The notes: generated from the sequence alone by a model not told the origin. Positions 12,401 to 27,400 are shown, counted from the stretch's first letter. The stretch: DNA of 64,000 bases from Apostichopus japonicus (GCF_037975245.1 NC_092578.1:7837501-7901500); one strand, 5' to 3'. Numbers and translations are program-made.

Positions 12401-15400
12401 ACTCACCAGGCAGGGTGCTTTGACAATCTCTATTGTTGCATATTGATTCAGCTTATAGCAGGATTTGACACAGTGCCTAAGTCCACTGCTCCTTACCAAC
12501 ACCAATTGCTTTAAGAGCAGCTAACATTTTACAATTCTTAATTCATTAACATTCACCCTTGATTATGTTTTTCACTCTACCATTCCTAATTAGTTAAGGT
12601 TCATTATGTTTTTTATTTTATAATTCCTACTTCTTTAATGTTCACCTTTGATTATTTTTCCACTCTACCATTCCTATGTTTTCCATTCCTAATTTGTTAG
12701 CGATCACCTGGCATTGATTATGTTTTTCATTCTACCGTTCCTAATTCATTAATGTTCACCCTCCATTATGTTCTTTCATTCTACCATGCCTAATTAGTTA
12801 ACATTCCACGGTTGATTATGTTTTTCATTCTACCAATCCTAATTCATTAATGTTCACCCTCCATTACGTTTTTTCATTAGAACTACCATTCCTAAGTAGT
12901 TAAAATTCACCGTTGATTATGTTTTTCATTATACCATTCCTAATTCGTTAACATTCACCATTGATTATATTTTTCATTCTATCATTCCTAAGTCATTAAC
13001 GTTCACCCTTGATTTATATTTCATTTATGCCATTCCTAATTCGTTAACTTTCACCCTTGATTATGTTTTTACCATTCCTATTTCATTAACTTTCACCTTT
13101 GATTCTGTTTTTCAGGTATTGATTCTCAAGGACTCCAGTACTTTAGAACTCTTCCGAGAACTTCTCCTTCTCCTCCGCATTTGGAGTCAGGACAAGTCTA
13201 ATGCATTTCCGGTATTCCCGACAACTGTGGGTAAGATTAAGACGTCATTGTTTATGATGGCATTGTTTTCAGCATTTCATAAGAGAACATCATAAAGAAC
13301 ATCGTAAAAATATCAAGTTGTTTTCGAGCCAACTTGCATCTGTCTTTTTATTTTGCTTTGCCTCTGTTCCCCGCCCACCCCCCTCCCCCACCTCCTCAAA
13401 ACGGAGAAAACCCTGAGTGTCAAATTGATCATAACTACGTGAATTATATAAGTTTCATTAGGTATGTTAAATTAATGAAAAATAATTTATTCTGAAAAAG
13501 AGCGACGCAATTTATGGCTAGAACGGGATTTGATCTGGTGACTTCTGGGTTACAAAGCCCAGCGATGTACCAACTGCAAGCAATCAAGCCCTTAGTTGGT
13601 GTCAATTCCTAGATAGCCATCTCTTTTGCTAGGGGTCGCCAGTCAGAAGCCACAGTACTTTGCATAACGTTTAATGAGGGATCACAAACCAGTTTGATTC
13701 GTTAGAATCGAGAGAACAGCAGAGAAGGGATATCATGAAGAGTCTCCCCCCCCCCCCCTCCCTGAAAAGTTTTCTAAAAAACGGAAGTCTGTCTACGCTC
13801 CTGCTTTTCAGTATGACAGATTTTTAGATTATAATTATTTCTTTTCTAGATCCCTGCTTGAAAGGTCACAAGTATTGTCCACAGTCATCATAAAGCCTGT
13901 TATAACACAACAGTCACTGATAGTCAAATATCCACAAGAAATTCTACTGCCACCCTCAGTGATATTATTGTATTGCCATTTTGAGACTTTCAGCTCGTTT
14001 TTATCCCGCTTTAATATATGGTCAATTTATGAAGACCTTCTTTAAAGGAGGATCAAACCCCCAAAAATCGTCACCCTTTGTGATACAGATACTTGTGATA
14101 AACCTGTCCCCCCCCCTCCTTCCCTCACTCCTCCACCAAAAAGAGAAAAAAAAAGCTAAAGAGAGGAATAATCTATCTGTGTAAAATTAAGGTGGCCTGA
14201 CGTTTCGATCCTAGAAGGGTCTTCTTCAGAGGCTAAATGACAAGTAACAGTAACAGAAGTGACAAAAACACAGACAGACAGGTTAATGAGCACGGTGAGC
14301 ACAATGAGATAGATGTAAGGGGATAAGTAGACAAGGGATGGAGAGAAGAAAGCAACGGGGGGAAGAGGAGAGGTAGGAGATAAACAGTGGAGGGACAAAG
14401 GGAGGATTAAAGGGACGGGTAGGGAATAAACTGGAGAAGGACAAAGACAGAAAGGTGCAGAGAAAAAAAAGGGGTGGAAGAGAGCTGTGAGAAGAGGAGT
14501 GGGGGGGGGGAAGGGAACAAGGGGAGAAGGAGGGGGGAAACAATAAAAGTTAATCCGGTATCCAGCAAAATAATCTATCTGCTAGATACCATGGTACGGT
14601 AGCCTCCCTTTGTCAGTGTATGATGGCATACTGCTACAAGTGAGGTAAACTCTCTTAGCTTCTGTTTTATTTGTCTGTGGGTTTGTTTGTTTGTTTTGCC
14701 GTATTCATGGTGGAAAATAAGCCATAGTGCTGCGAAAAAAAAACCTGCATTAGATTAAACAAAAAAGAAGTTTCTCTCTGCGCAAATTGCAAATACCTGC
14801 AATCGAGCGACGAATACAAGAGAAGCAGATTAAAGTACAAGAGGGTGTGGTCTGTGACTTAATTTTAAGACTTGCTCAAGTCTTCTGTCTATTATATGAA
14901 GGAAGGTTTAAAACAGGGTATCTCCCAAAAACAGAACAAATTTCAAATTCCACTCAAGATGTCTGTTTTCAGTGGCAAGCCAGATGGTCCCATGGATCAA
15001 ACTTGATGCTTGTAGAAACACAACCTGTCTGTCTGTTTGTATGTTATAAAATTGTAGACAACTTATAATTGACTATCACGCAAATGTAATTTTACAACTG
15101 CTCGGTAGAGTTTCTTTGTTGTTATGTTGAAAGTAATGGCAGTATTGTACCAGTTGATTTTAGGAACAGGATATTGACATTGCTTTATGGAATGTGTAGG
15201 CATAACGAGGCCTCTTCACTTCTGCGCCTCCGCAGCAATAAACTTTTAAAGTAGCTTGTTGCGGTAATGTTCAAACTTTTGCAATGTTCAAATCAACACT
15301 CAAATCCCACAAAAGAATGTTGGTCACATTAGCTTGACTAGACAGTTTTATTTCAAATTTTAAGGTGAAAGTAGTAGTGCTCTGAAGCACATCACAACGA

Positions 15401-18400
15401 AAACAAATTAGCAAACGAAACAGGTTTAATGGAGTAACTGAAATAAATACAGTTTAACCTGACATCGACAATTAGTTAAGGAGTTAGCGTCTCTAGTGTT
15501 TTGTGGTACACAGTTCTGCAGCTGCCACGCTGAAATCCCGGTCACATATTTGTTTTTTCTTTTTTCGTGTGGATATTTTGTAAATTACCTTAGTTGTAAG
15601 AAACAATTTTAAATTTGAATTGAATATTCGTCATAGGTTTCCGATGCTACAATCATACATCTAATCAAGTCCGTTCTCTTACTTTCCGGTGATGCACTGA
15701 CATAATGAAGGGTCTGTTGTGTAACCTATTGTGGCAGTAACGTGTTTATACAAATGTTCTTTCTGGGCCAAACTATTACACAGATTTAAATATGTCATGA
15801 AAATTTAAAAGGAGAGAAAAAGAACATCGGGGGGGGGGGGGGGGAGAGGGGGAGAACAAACTAGGTTAAGGCATCCAGTAAATTCTATGACTTTTCTCGC
15901 CCCTGTCTGTTTAGTGTAATATCAGATAATTGTTAAAAGCCTTTACAGATTCGATGGAGTCTGCCAGGATTGACTGTCAGAAGACTGTGAAGGTTTTAAA
16001 GTGTTTACATTTGATCATCATGATATGAATGTAAGCCCCAAGCCATAAGCTTCCCTGGAGGCTTTTTTTTTCTCAAGATATTTGGATTTTTGTCAAACAG
16101 TGTCAATAAGGTCCCAATAAAATAACTTGGCATATTCGTTTGGGTCTGAGTCGCACATACAGACTACATTGTATGCATAGACCATTGGGATGCGGGAACT
16201 TTGGAGTTGATTCTTATTGAAGGCGACAGCTCTTGGTCGGTGGAGAGGTAGGGATGGAGGGGAAGGGATGGAGGGGAAGGGGGAGGGGGTAAACTGTCAG
16301 AACTTTGGGAAAGTTAAGAGTTTACATTTGGTGACTTTTGTCATGAACTGAATGTAAACCCTAAATGACTGGGTGTTGTTTAAGATGCTTTGAGTTTGTG
16401 AGTGTCAGATAACTTGCCATTCTCATTGGAGTCAGGTGTATGGACGATTTGGGAGTTGGCAATATTAGAGTCTGTCATAGTAAAGGTTGCATCTGATTGG
16501 TTGAGTTGGAATGGAAGAAGAGAGAGATGGGAAAGGGGGAAAGAGAAGGGACATGGGCGGTAGTTTAAAGGAGCAATGCAACAATGCAATAGGAAGAAGG
16601 TTAAGTTAATGTGATATTAGAAAGCATATTTTTAGCTTCATTAGATTCCTCAGATACTGTCCTTCATACACCCCCCCCACCACCCACCAAATTTCAATAC
16701 CCATCCTGCCCCATTCTCCTATTTACAAAGTAAACTGGACTATTCTACCTTACAGAACACATTTTCAGAATAGATTTTTGTACTCCACCCCTCTCCCCAC
16801 CCCTCTCCCCACCCCTCTCCCCACCCCTCTCCCCACCCCTCCCACCTTCAAATAGACAGCAAGTTGACACACTCATACACAATGTACTGTACTTAATGAA
16901 TGGTGAGTAGGGAGGTTAGATGTGGTTCAAAGTTTAAATATTGAACAAATGAAATCTTCATTTTTTTTTTTTGGAGGGTAGGGTGGCTATAGTTAATCTG
17001 TTTTGAAACCAGAGGATGGTGCATAGTACAAAAGGTTTGGGTCTAATGTGTTTATTGGACTTTTATGATTACAACAGACAGTCTGTCTAATATAATAGCA
17101 ACCATAGATTGTAACTTTATAATCAAAACTGTGCCTCAAGATATAATATATGACAGACAATCACATGTTCTGTCATACTAAACTTTTTTAATTTCTCTCC
17201 CTTTTCTTCATCCATCAAAGCAACACTTTTAAGGATAAAACTTTCCATTCTAACTTCTCATAACAGTTTTGTTAGCTCAGTCTGTCCAGGCTTTAGTTGC
17301 AGATATTGAAGGGAAAGAATTGCCCCTCCCCGTCCCATCCCCCTCCCCCGTTTTTTATTTTTTAGGCTATATTTGCCTTTGCATAGGAGTAATGTAAATT
17401 TGCAAAAACAACTTAGGATTAACTTTTCTGAATGGAATTGTTAACTACTAAGTGAATCTTGATTTGATGAAAACAAGTCTGGATGTTGCAGTTTGATCAT
17501 TAATGGAAGTGGAATAAATTTTAAGTAATGATAATGTATGATGTTGGGAAAAAAACTTCATGAAAACTGGCGGCATAAATAAAATATCTGGTTTCAGACA
17601 AAATTGCAGAAAGAAAGGCTTTAAAAATGTCATCATATGTGGCTTGATGTGACCTATTTGGACCTGCTGAAGTCTGTAATCTTGAATGTTTAACATTAAA
17701 TCTAGTAAGATATTTATTAGAGCTGTCTAGTTGGTAACACATATATACCAATGATGGAGGTCGGGTTGGTTTCTCCATATAATTGATAATGGCTACAGCT
17801 CTCTCTGCTAGGTTTCTGGACACCATATGTGGAAAACTCCTTAAAACTATTTACAGGGGCAGTGGGAGGGGGGGGGGTGTTCTTTTCAATCGATCTATGG
17901 GAGACTAGTGGCGCGAAACATTTATCTTAAAGCAGAGCTTTCTCGGTCACGCACAGGGAATCTCCCATTTAGGGCAGGCTTAAACCAGAAAGTTGTTATG
18001 TCTCTCCCTAGAGATTTAAGTTTCACTTTCACTTTTTCGAATTATGATTAAGAACACACATGAGAGGTGAGTAGTAACATGTAAGACTGCTTACGTTCAA
18101 GAGTTTTATATACACATATATACAATATGTAAACAGTATATATATATATGTATTTATATAAAAATATATAAAAATATAAAAAAATATATATATATAGTGC
18201 ATGAAATTAGTTTAAGGTGACCATATTTTCCTGACTGGAATCGGGGACATTTATTGCGTGACTGATATGGGGGAGGGGTTTAAGGGGAGGGGGTTCCCCT
18301 CTCCTTTGGAAAATTTTCAAGTGCCTAAGGTGCTTAGATGTAAAATGGTGATACCTAGAAGCACTATTTAAATCAATTTTATTTTCAAAAATGTAGCTTT

Positions 18401-21400
18401 TTTTAGATGAAATTCACTTACTATACGTGGTTCTTTGAGAGCTTGTGAGTTGCTCATGCTCACACTGTAAGTGTCGTTGTGGCCCTGTAGTTGCCAATTA
18501 TACGGTCGAAAGAGTGCTAGGCTAGATCGATCTAGCATATTTTTAACAGTGTTTCCACTTTACACTGGCCCACCTGTTCCGTTCTGCGACTGCTCACTTG
18601 ACTAAATTTTGTTTTTACAATTATTTTACTAATAATGTGGGATATTTTCGAAATTCCTGAACATTTTGACGAATCGGGGACATTTTCGGGGACACTTGTT
18701 CATCGGGGACAGCACACTGTAATCGGGGACTGTCCCCGAAAATCGGGGACGTCTGGTCACCTTAAATTAGTTACTACCAGCAGCTTTATGTTTTCCTTTT
18801 TTTTCTTTTTCTTTTTTTTTTTCCTTTTTCGTGTGTAAAAATAACACATACTTGTGAGTATATATATCACTGTTAGCATAACAACACACTGATCTGAAGC
18901 AGCCAAAAATGCCTGAAGCAGTTCAGTTAGTTTGTGTAAATTTGTGTACATGTTATAGGTACATTGTATCTGCACACTGTTATAAACACATTGGTACTGC
19001 CAGTGTTTGAAAGTCAAATTGTAACCAGGTTTTGAAAATAATTTGAATCCATAGAAAGTCTCGACAAAACCAGCTCGAGTTTATACAGTGCAGGAAGGAA
19101 ACATCAAAGTCAATTTCAATTCTGAGTCACTTTCACAGAATGATTTCAACCATTTACCGGAATTCTACACTTCAATTTAGGGGCAGTAAGGGATTTTTTC
19201 TTTTTCTTTGTGTCAACTGTTTTGCCACAAGACCTCAAGTATAATAATACCTGTTAAGAATTGAGTCTTGTTTCTTTGACCAGCTGATGGCTGTATTTGA
19301 CCACTGGTTATGAATCAAGCTGAAACTGAGGCTAAAGAAATTTGTTGTATAGGGCAGATTAATAAATCATCGCAAGTAGCAAGAAGTGGCTTTGTTGTGA
19401 AAACAAAAAATGTTCAATATTGATCGGTTTGCCGTTATCGGCAATGAAGCTAAATTTTATCAATATTACAGGTACTGCAAAAATAAGCCCGATACCGATA
19501 TCGCAAACGGTAATCCGCGCAACACTAATAATTTTGTCTCTTTGTAGCGGAATCCGATCAAAGTAACATTGGAATTATGTAGCTGAAGGACAAAACTTAG
19601 GTCCCCCCTCCACTGACCCTAAGCATAGGTCCCCTACCCATCCCAATGACCCTAAGCTTACTCCTCATGTAGTCAGCAGTCAGCATGGTCATTATACCTC
19701 ATCAAGTCCCCTTTTTCTTCAGCCAGATTTATGAAAAGTATTGTTGTCACAAAGTTTACATTTACTAACATCCACCGATTACACCACTACCCTCAGGCTC
19801 CTTTAATTTAAACTTTTACCGTTCAGGGAATAATTTTGCGTTCAAAATTTTTCTGAGCAGTTTTGAAGGCCGTAGACTTTGTCTCTTATAAAATACTATG
19901 GTTCGTCTGTACTGAAAACTGCTATATACCTTTTTTTTGTACTTGTATAGCAGTGTTTATACCATCTCCGGTAGCATTTTTGCCGCTGCGGTCCTGGATC
20001 AATTCTTTCTCCTGCGGTTTTACTAACCGACACATCCTTCGTATCCCTTGAAACAGCCGTGAGCACCCAGACACACTACTGGATAAGTATTATCACAAAT
20101 AAAATTGCAATGGGTTTTGCTGATCACATCAGGGGTTTGCTTAATATCACAGTTTGTAGTAGATAACGTTAAGCCTTTGCCTTAAGGCAAACCCATGGTA
20201 GAGACTACTATGTACATGTATTGCCATTGTAGAGTAGGTTCATAATGTGCTCCCCCTGATTAAAGGAGTATATCCAAATGAAAAAACTCTAATCCTGCTA
20301 CTACCGAAAGCCACTGGTTGAAAGCAGACTCTAGTGATCTGGTGTATTTCCTCAGATAGTAAGAATGAGTTCACGAACTCCCTTTCGGTCATGGTATGGA
20401 GTGCATTCGCCGGTCATGGCATGGTATAAAATTTGTAATAACAATGCACAAAAGGCCTCATGTTTGGATCGTAGCAGGGATCTGGTAGGAGGTAAACTGA
20501 GCCGCAGAAAAAAGATCCTGCTAAGATCAGAACTTGCGGCCCTCTAACCTGTGTATATTTACCAACACAGGTTTTTTTTTGCAGTAGGTTAGCGGTTTGT
20601 TTATATATGGTCATCTTCTTCTCTCTGTTGTAATGTGTTATTGGTAAAAGAATTTAAGCATAATTGTGGTGAGGTGAGTTTGTGTAAAACACATTTCTAT
20701 GTTTTTGTTTGTATCCCTGGTATGCATCCTTGAGAGCTGAGGCATAGCCTTGCCTATAAACATGTGACATGTGGGCTGTGAGAGTGCAGGTAGAGGGAGT
20801 GGGGAGGGGCATGGCGGGAACCGGTTGGGTGCAGGAGGCCATTTAGTATGGTTTATCAAGAACCAATAATAGTGTCATACATCAACTCTTCAAAATGATA
20901 AAAAAAAAATTTTTAAAAACCCCTTATATATGGCTTTGGATAAAACTATTAACTATTCTTTGGTCTTATTTACAGTTTTGCATATTGCTAACCTTGTTTT
21001 TGTCTCTAGAATGAAAAGTCAAGAGGAAAATGTTATATTTTTTCAGGTGCAATTCTGCATTCAATTCCTATGCACCGTCGTCGACCATACTCTTCACTGA
21101 CTTCTCCTTATATAATGCACACTGTGTGCAGCTCAGATATCATACAATTTACTGGACTTCTTCACCCCGCAGACTGCTTTAAGCCTTCACACACAGACAT
21201 TCAGAAGTCATGTGGTTCCATTGGTTTGAGATAGTCGACGCCAGTTAAGGATTAACCTAATTAACTTCCAGCTTTTCACAGCACACTTGGGTGTTCTCAG
21301 CCTAAACTAGCCACCTTAATCTGAATCAACAAGCAAATTACGTTTCCTCTCACTCTTACTCGCTCTCTCCCCGCTCACCAGAGCAAGAGAGATCTCATCC

Positions 21401-24400
21401 ATGTACTTTTATGTTTTATTTCTTTCTTTCCTTCTAGGGCCTGCGGTTAACAACCTTCCCCTTAAAACAAAATTAAGTGTGGCATGTCGGGAATAACTAA
21501 ATGTTAATTGAGGCGCCCTAAACATTCAACTTTCTTGCAAGATTGTGTCAACAATATCTTTTGAAATTACTTAACTCGTTTTTTTTCTCTCTCGCTCATA
21601 TCGCTTCTTCCTTCTTCTTCCTTTTTTTTTTTTTTTTTTTTTTTGCAACTGAATTTTTTTTTTCCTCCGTTAATAATTACGCCATGACTAATTCTGCTCT
21701 GTCGCCCAATCAACTGAATTATGCAAATTGGGAGCTGACAGCCCGCCGCTCTGCGGTTTAACAGTCTGCATACGAATGAAGAAAGTGACAAACTCTCAAA
21801 TTTTTTATTTCCATTTTAATCACTCTTTGGCTGAGGGAGGAAATTTGGCTCTTTTTTGGCTCTCTCATCTCTTAAAAGGGAAGTAGTATTTTTGGAGGGC
21901 TATAATGTGTGAAAGTAGTTTTTGGTATGAATATTTCAACACATTTGTATGATTGGCTATCTAGATTTGGGTTTTTTATAGCTGTATTTAAATTGTGTTG
22001 AATATAATACAGTCTGATGGCACAGAGCTGAGAACAAGAAAATGTCAATTCATACTTTTAAAAAAAAAATTCTGTTACTATTTTTTGTTTCAACAACTTT
22101 GCCCAAGGAACGATGGAATTCATAAATTGTTTTGCAACTAATAGAAAAAAGAAAGGAAAAAGTTTTTACATTTAATTTGTGGGACACAGAATATCTTGTA
22201 TGGGAATAAACAGCAAATTTAGTTAAATGGTTGTTAGATATCTTAGTCCACATTTTACGTTACGAATCAGACCGTAGATTTCGATGTTGGGCATTAAATT
22301 TGTTTCGAGACCCCCCTCCCCCGTTCCCTTATGTGCTAACATGAGACCCGTGCCAGGTATCAGACCCAGTGTTTGCCATGACCGTACCCGAAGTTGAGCT
22401 TTCTTTGCGACAAGAAAAGGCACAAACCATATGCTGTATGATGTGCAGTGCTTCTACTAATGCTTACTACTATTGTGTCAAATTATGCATATAAAAACCA
22501 AAGACAGGAAGTTAAAGGCGACTGCTGACTAAGAGAGACATTCACACAAACGTAACACAGTTCTAACGTAAACAGGGCCTAGGTTTGATTGCGGCGTAAT
22601 ATCTAATTATCTGTGAATATGAAAGTTAAACATTCACCGTAAAAAAATATCCTTAAAATATGTATATCATCCTCGTCAGTCTTTCACTGGGACAATTTTA
22701 TCAGTTCTTTTTTCTTCATTTTCATTTTTTTTTGATCATTTCTTTTTTCTTCATTTTCATTTTTTTTTATTTCATTTCTTCTTTCTTACTTCCTGGATTA
22801 GAGAATATGCTCTCTATTACAGAAAATCTCAATTGGGTTTAATTTTCTACTGGGAAATGCAAAACATAAAAAAAAAGGGAGTAAAATTGATAATTTATGG
22901 ATTTCCGTTTTTGGTAATAAATTTTTGTTTTATTCATTATTCTATTTATTTTCAAGATTCCATCGATGCTATCCCACATATCTACAGGCTGATCACTCAG
23001 TTCTGGCTCTGTTGTAAAGATGAGAATCAACACACCGAACCAAGTGAAGAACTCATCGGTAAGATCATAATTATAAAGATCGAGAGATTGGACTAAAATT
23101 GGTGAGCCAGTCGTAGTTTGGATAATGAAAAATGTTGTCAGTCACTTGTAAGTCAGCAGTAGTGTGTAACCTCAATGTAAACTGGTAAGTCACTTGCAGT
23201 GGGTAATACCAACATTTAAAGGCAATTATCACTAGTAGCAGGTATACAATTATGGGTAATAAGTGGGGTAAAGTCACTAGTATTGGGTAATTCCCAATTA
23301 AATGGGTAAGTCACTTGCAGTGGGCAATACCAACATTTAAAGGCATATATCACTAGTAGCAGGTTATACATGTACGGGTAATAAGTGGGTAAAGTCACTA
23401 GTATTGGGTAATCCCCAATTAAATGGATAAGTCACTTGCAGTGGGAAAATCACTTCCAGTGGGTGAGTCACTTGCAGAGGGCAATACCAACATTTAAAGG
23501 CAATTATCACTAGTAGCAGGTATACATATATGGGTAATAAGTTGGTAAAGTCACTAGTATTGGGTAATTCCCAATTCGATGGGTAAGTCACTTGCAGTGG
23601 GTAAGTCACTTGCAGTGGGTAATACTAACATTTAAAGGCATTTATCGCTAGTAGCAGGTATACATATATGGGTAATAAATGGGTAGAGTCACTGGTTTTG
23701 GGTAATTCCCAATTTAATGGGTAAGTCACTTGCAGTGGGTAAATCACTTGCAGTGGGTGAGTCACTTGCAGAGGGCAATACCAACATTTAAAGGCAATTA
23801 TCACTAGTAGCAGGTATACATATATGGGTAATAAGTTGGTAAAGTCACTAGTATTGGGTAATTCCCAATTCGATGGGTAAGTCACTTGCAGTGGGTAATA
23901 CCAACATTTAAAGGCATTTATCGCTAGTAGCAGGTATACATATATGGGTAATAAATGGGTAGAGTCACTGGTTTTGGGTAATTCCCAATTTAATGGGTAA
24001 GTCACTTGTGGTGGGTAATACCAACATTTAAGGCATTTATCACTAGTAGCAGGTATACATATATGGGTAATAATGGGTAAGTAGCTAGTGATGGGTAACT
24101 TCTAAGAAATAGGTATGTAGCTACTAATGAGTAACTCCCTAAGAACTGGGTATGTAGCTATGAATGGGTAACTCCCAAGTGGAGTGCCATTGTAAGAGGC
24201 TATGTTACTAGTAATGGGTAACTTCCTCAGAAATGGGTTGCTACTAGTAATGGGTAACTCCCTAAGAAATGGGTAAGTAGCTAGTATTAGGTAACTCCCT
24301 ATGAACTGGGTATGTAGCTATGAATGGGTAACTCCCAAGTGGACTGCCATTGTAAGAGGCTTTGTTACTAGTAAGAGGTAACTCCCTAAGAAATGGGTTT

Positions 24401-27400
24401 GTAACTTGTAAAGGGTAACTCCCAAAAAAATGGGTTTGTTACTAGTAATGGGTAACTCCCTAAGATATGAGTTTTTTACTAGTAATGGGTAACTCCCTCA
24501 GAAATGGGTAAGTAGCTAGTAATGGGTAACTCCCTAAGAAATGGGTATGTAGCTAGTAATGGATAACTCCCAAGTGGAGTGCCATTGTAAAAGGCTTTGT
24601 TACTAGCAATGGGTAACTTCATAACAAATGGATATTTCACCTGTAGTGGTTAACTCAAAGGTCAATGAGTAAAGTCGCTTGTAGCGGGTAATGCCAACAT
24701 GAATGGCTTTTATTAGTAGTAGCAGGTAATATCCTGATACATGGGGATAAAGTCTTAAAAGTATTGGACTTTTCCCAATGCAATAGGCAAGTCCTTGGTC
24801 GTGGGCAATGTTTTGTAAATGGTTTTCACCATAATGGATATAATTCTTTATGAAATGGGGACTAGTAACTTCACATTTTAATGGGTAAGTCACTAGTGGT
24901 GAATCCTTTGTTCATGGGTTAATGCACTTATGGTTGAATAGCTCCAATTGGGTAATGGATAATAACTCACTAGCAAATTGGCGAGCGGGTTGAAAGCGGG
25001 TAACCAGTTTAGCACAAGAAGGTAACTTTTTAGTTGACATAAATGTGAAGTGAAATATGTCAACCCTGTGGATAAATAAAAACAGTGATGCTCTTTCTCT
25101 GTCTTGTAGATGAATGTGTACTACTTGCCAGCTACGTTCAGGTACCATGTTGGGAATTCTTTCCGGTCACAGAAGGTTGGTAGCCATTCTCACTTTCTCT
25201 CCCCCCTCCCCTCCCCCTGTAGATCCCATACTGCTCACAAAGCACCTTTAATCTCTGAAGTTATGATGTCGTGGTCTCTTCCAACCAACACTTAACCCCA
25301 ACCTACAAACCCAGTCACCGACCACGAGCCAATCACCAACCTCGCCACAATCGTCAATTTTGCTTTTATGTGAAGTGCTTTGTGCTTATGTTGATGTAAA
25401 GCTTGTACACAACATAAGTTGTAAAAGTAGCATACACATGTGTACCTTACAGATTGATTTTGTAGAGTAACGTAGGTAATGGTTTAGCTATGTAATTATC
25501 AAATATTGAGTTACAGCAATATGTATCAACATCGTACATCCAGAGCAGTGCTCCAAAATCCAACACTTTGAGACACGTTTGCTCGCTAAGCTTTAAACGA
25601 TGGTCCGATGCGTTAATATCAAATTCACATTGTGTGATGGGCAGCACAAGGAAACTACACAACGGCATATCTGATCATTGCATCCTTCATTCACGCACAA
25701 CAGTGAAATTTTAAAAGTAACGGCTGAAACATGATTGCATTCTGTATATCAAAATCATACAATGGTAGTGAAGTGAGGTCCACCATGTACATTTGGTTTC
25801 AATCAAATTACTATTGTGTACAATTTGGTATGAAAGATAATTTGTCATGCTTTCATGAAATTACATTATGTTTCCTTATGTAACATAATAATGCATTACA
25901 TTACTTAGCTACATTACTTTACATTAAATTGTGTTAAATTGTATTAAATTATAGTGATCATAATACATATTTCATTGTATTGTATGATAATGTATTACAT
26001 TACATGATATTACATTTATACAGTACAAATGCAAACCAAGCTAGATATTTGATATATTCATTATGCCTTTTTTAATTTCATCACTGTGTCAATTTTATTG
26101 CACCATATTCGTATGAAAGTTAACCACCCACCGTTTGGCATTATCTACAAAAGTTCAAACCTGCCGGTCTGTGACACCACCTAAATTTTTTATATTTGCA
26201 GGTATCCTAGGCAAGCTACACAGCCCTCATGGCAGCAGGAATTTCCAGTTTGACACTGGCCCTGGCTCATTGATCAGCATTGTCACATTTGGGATGGGCC
26301 CGGAGAAATTCACGCGGTCCACAATGGACATGCTGGACAGGAACCACACCAAGACGGATATAATATCCGGTCGGTTCATCGGTACATTTCCTTCTCAAGA
26401 ACTGAGGAGGTGTTCTAGGTAAGAGTGAGGAGTGGTGGCGACTGCCATACGGTTGTCATGCTATTGCTATGCTATTGCTATATTGTTCTCATTACTGTTG
26501 TTAATGTATTGTTATTCTAATTGTGTGCCATCTTTGAAACGATTATTACCAAGACATGCTCTGTAGTGCTTGAAACAAGTGTGAAAAAAAATCTCATGGA
26601 CAAACAAAAAAAATAATTTATCATTCCTTTCTTGAAATGAAAAATAGACTGTCTGAACAGTCTGGACATGTAAGACTTAATTATTATTCACAGGGCAAAC
26701 AAGTTTTTGTTGGTCCCCCCCCCCCAGTCTGTTTAAGATATTGCCAACTTTTCTTTGGGTAACTTTTCAAAAGCTTCCCTCTGTCAGTACTAAGGGGGGG
26801 GTGGGGGTGATTACCCACCTGCCACTCCATAATTCATATAAGAATTTATGACAAGTTGATTTATCTTGTTGATCATCCTAACTGCAAGCCACAAAGGAAG
26901 ATAAACTTTGTCAAGAGACATCACTTGACTTCTCCCTTCAAGATTATGAAGGGTGCTCGACTGTTTAAAGCATGTTTGAGTCCATTATGTTTCATTACGT
27001 GACAAACCATGCCCTGGTTGGGCCATTCAACCTTGCTTGATACTTCCTTGTGAATGCCTCCTGGACATTCCAAAGTCAGATAAATGGTTTCTGTTCGCAT
27101 TTTTTTTTCTTTTTTTTTTTGGTCATATTATTTGGTTTTTGTTTTATTTGTTTGAGGTCTACAATTCACCACAAAGCATTATCCAAACTTCTTCAGTTAT
27201 TTTAGGCCTCAGAAGGGTGCACTTTGTAAGGAGTTTGTTTATAGAAACACAATCAGAGCAAAGAGGATTTAACCTGGTAAAAGACAGACATCATGAAATG
27301 ATATGAATCATTTAACTGAGGGGTGGGATGGGGGGGGGTGGGTTTAAAGCAGTTCTCCAGATTGTAATTTAAGTAATTTTCAAATCCTGTGTCGAAGTAG

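Noticed and set aside
13515-13589. A functional tRNA-Thr gene on the - strand
   Set aside because: Acceptor stem does not pair and the anticodon loop has eight bases; a SINE or pseudo-tRNA is the better reading.
24080-24700. Interstitial telomere repeat
   Set aside because: The core is GGGTAA rather than GGGTTA and is embedded in longer units.
23071-24893. Series of similar - strand frames with [13 protein letters not shown]-like repeats
   Set aside because: They arise from the large GGGTAA-core minisatellite; starts and ends follow repeat units, not gene structure.
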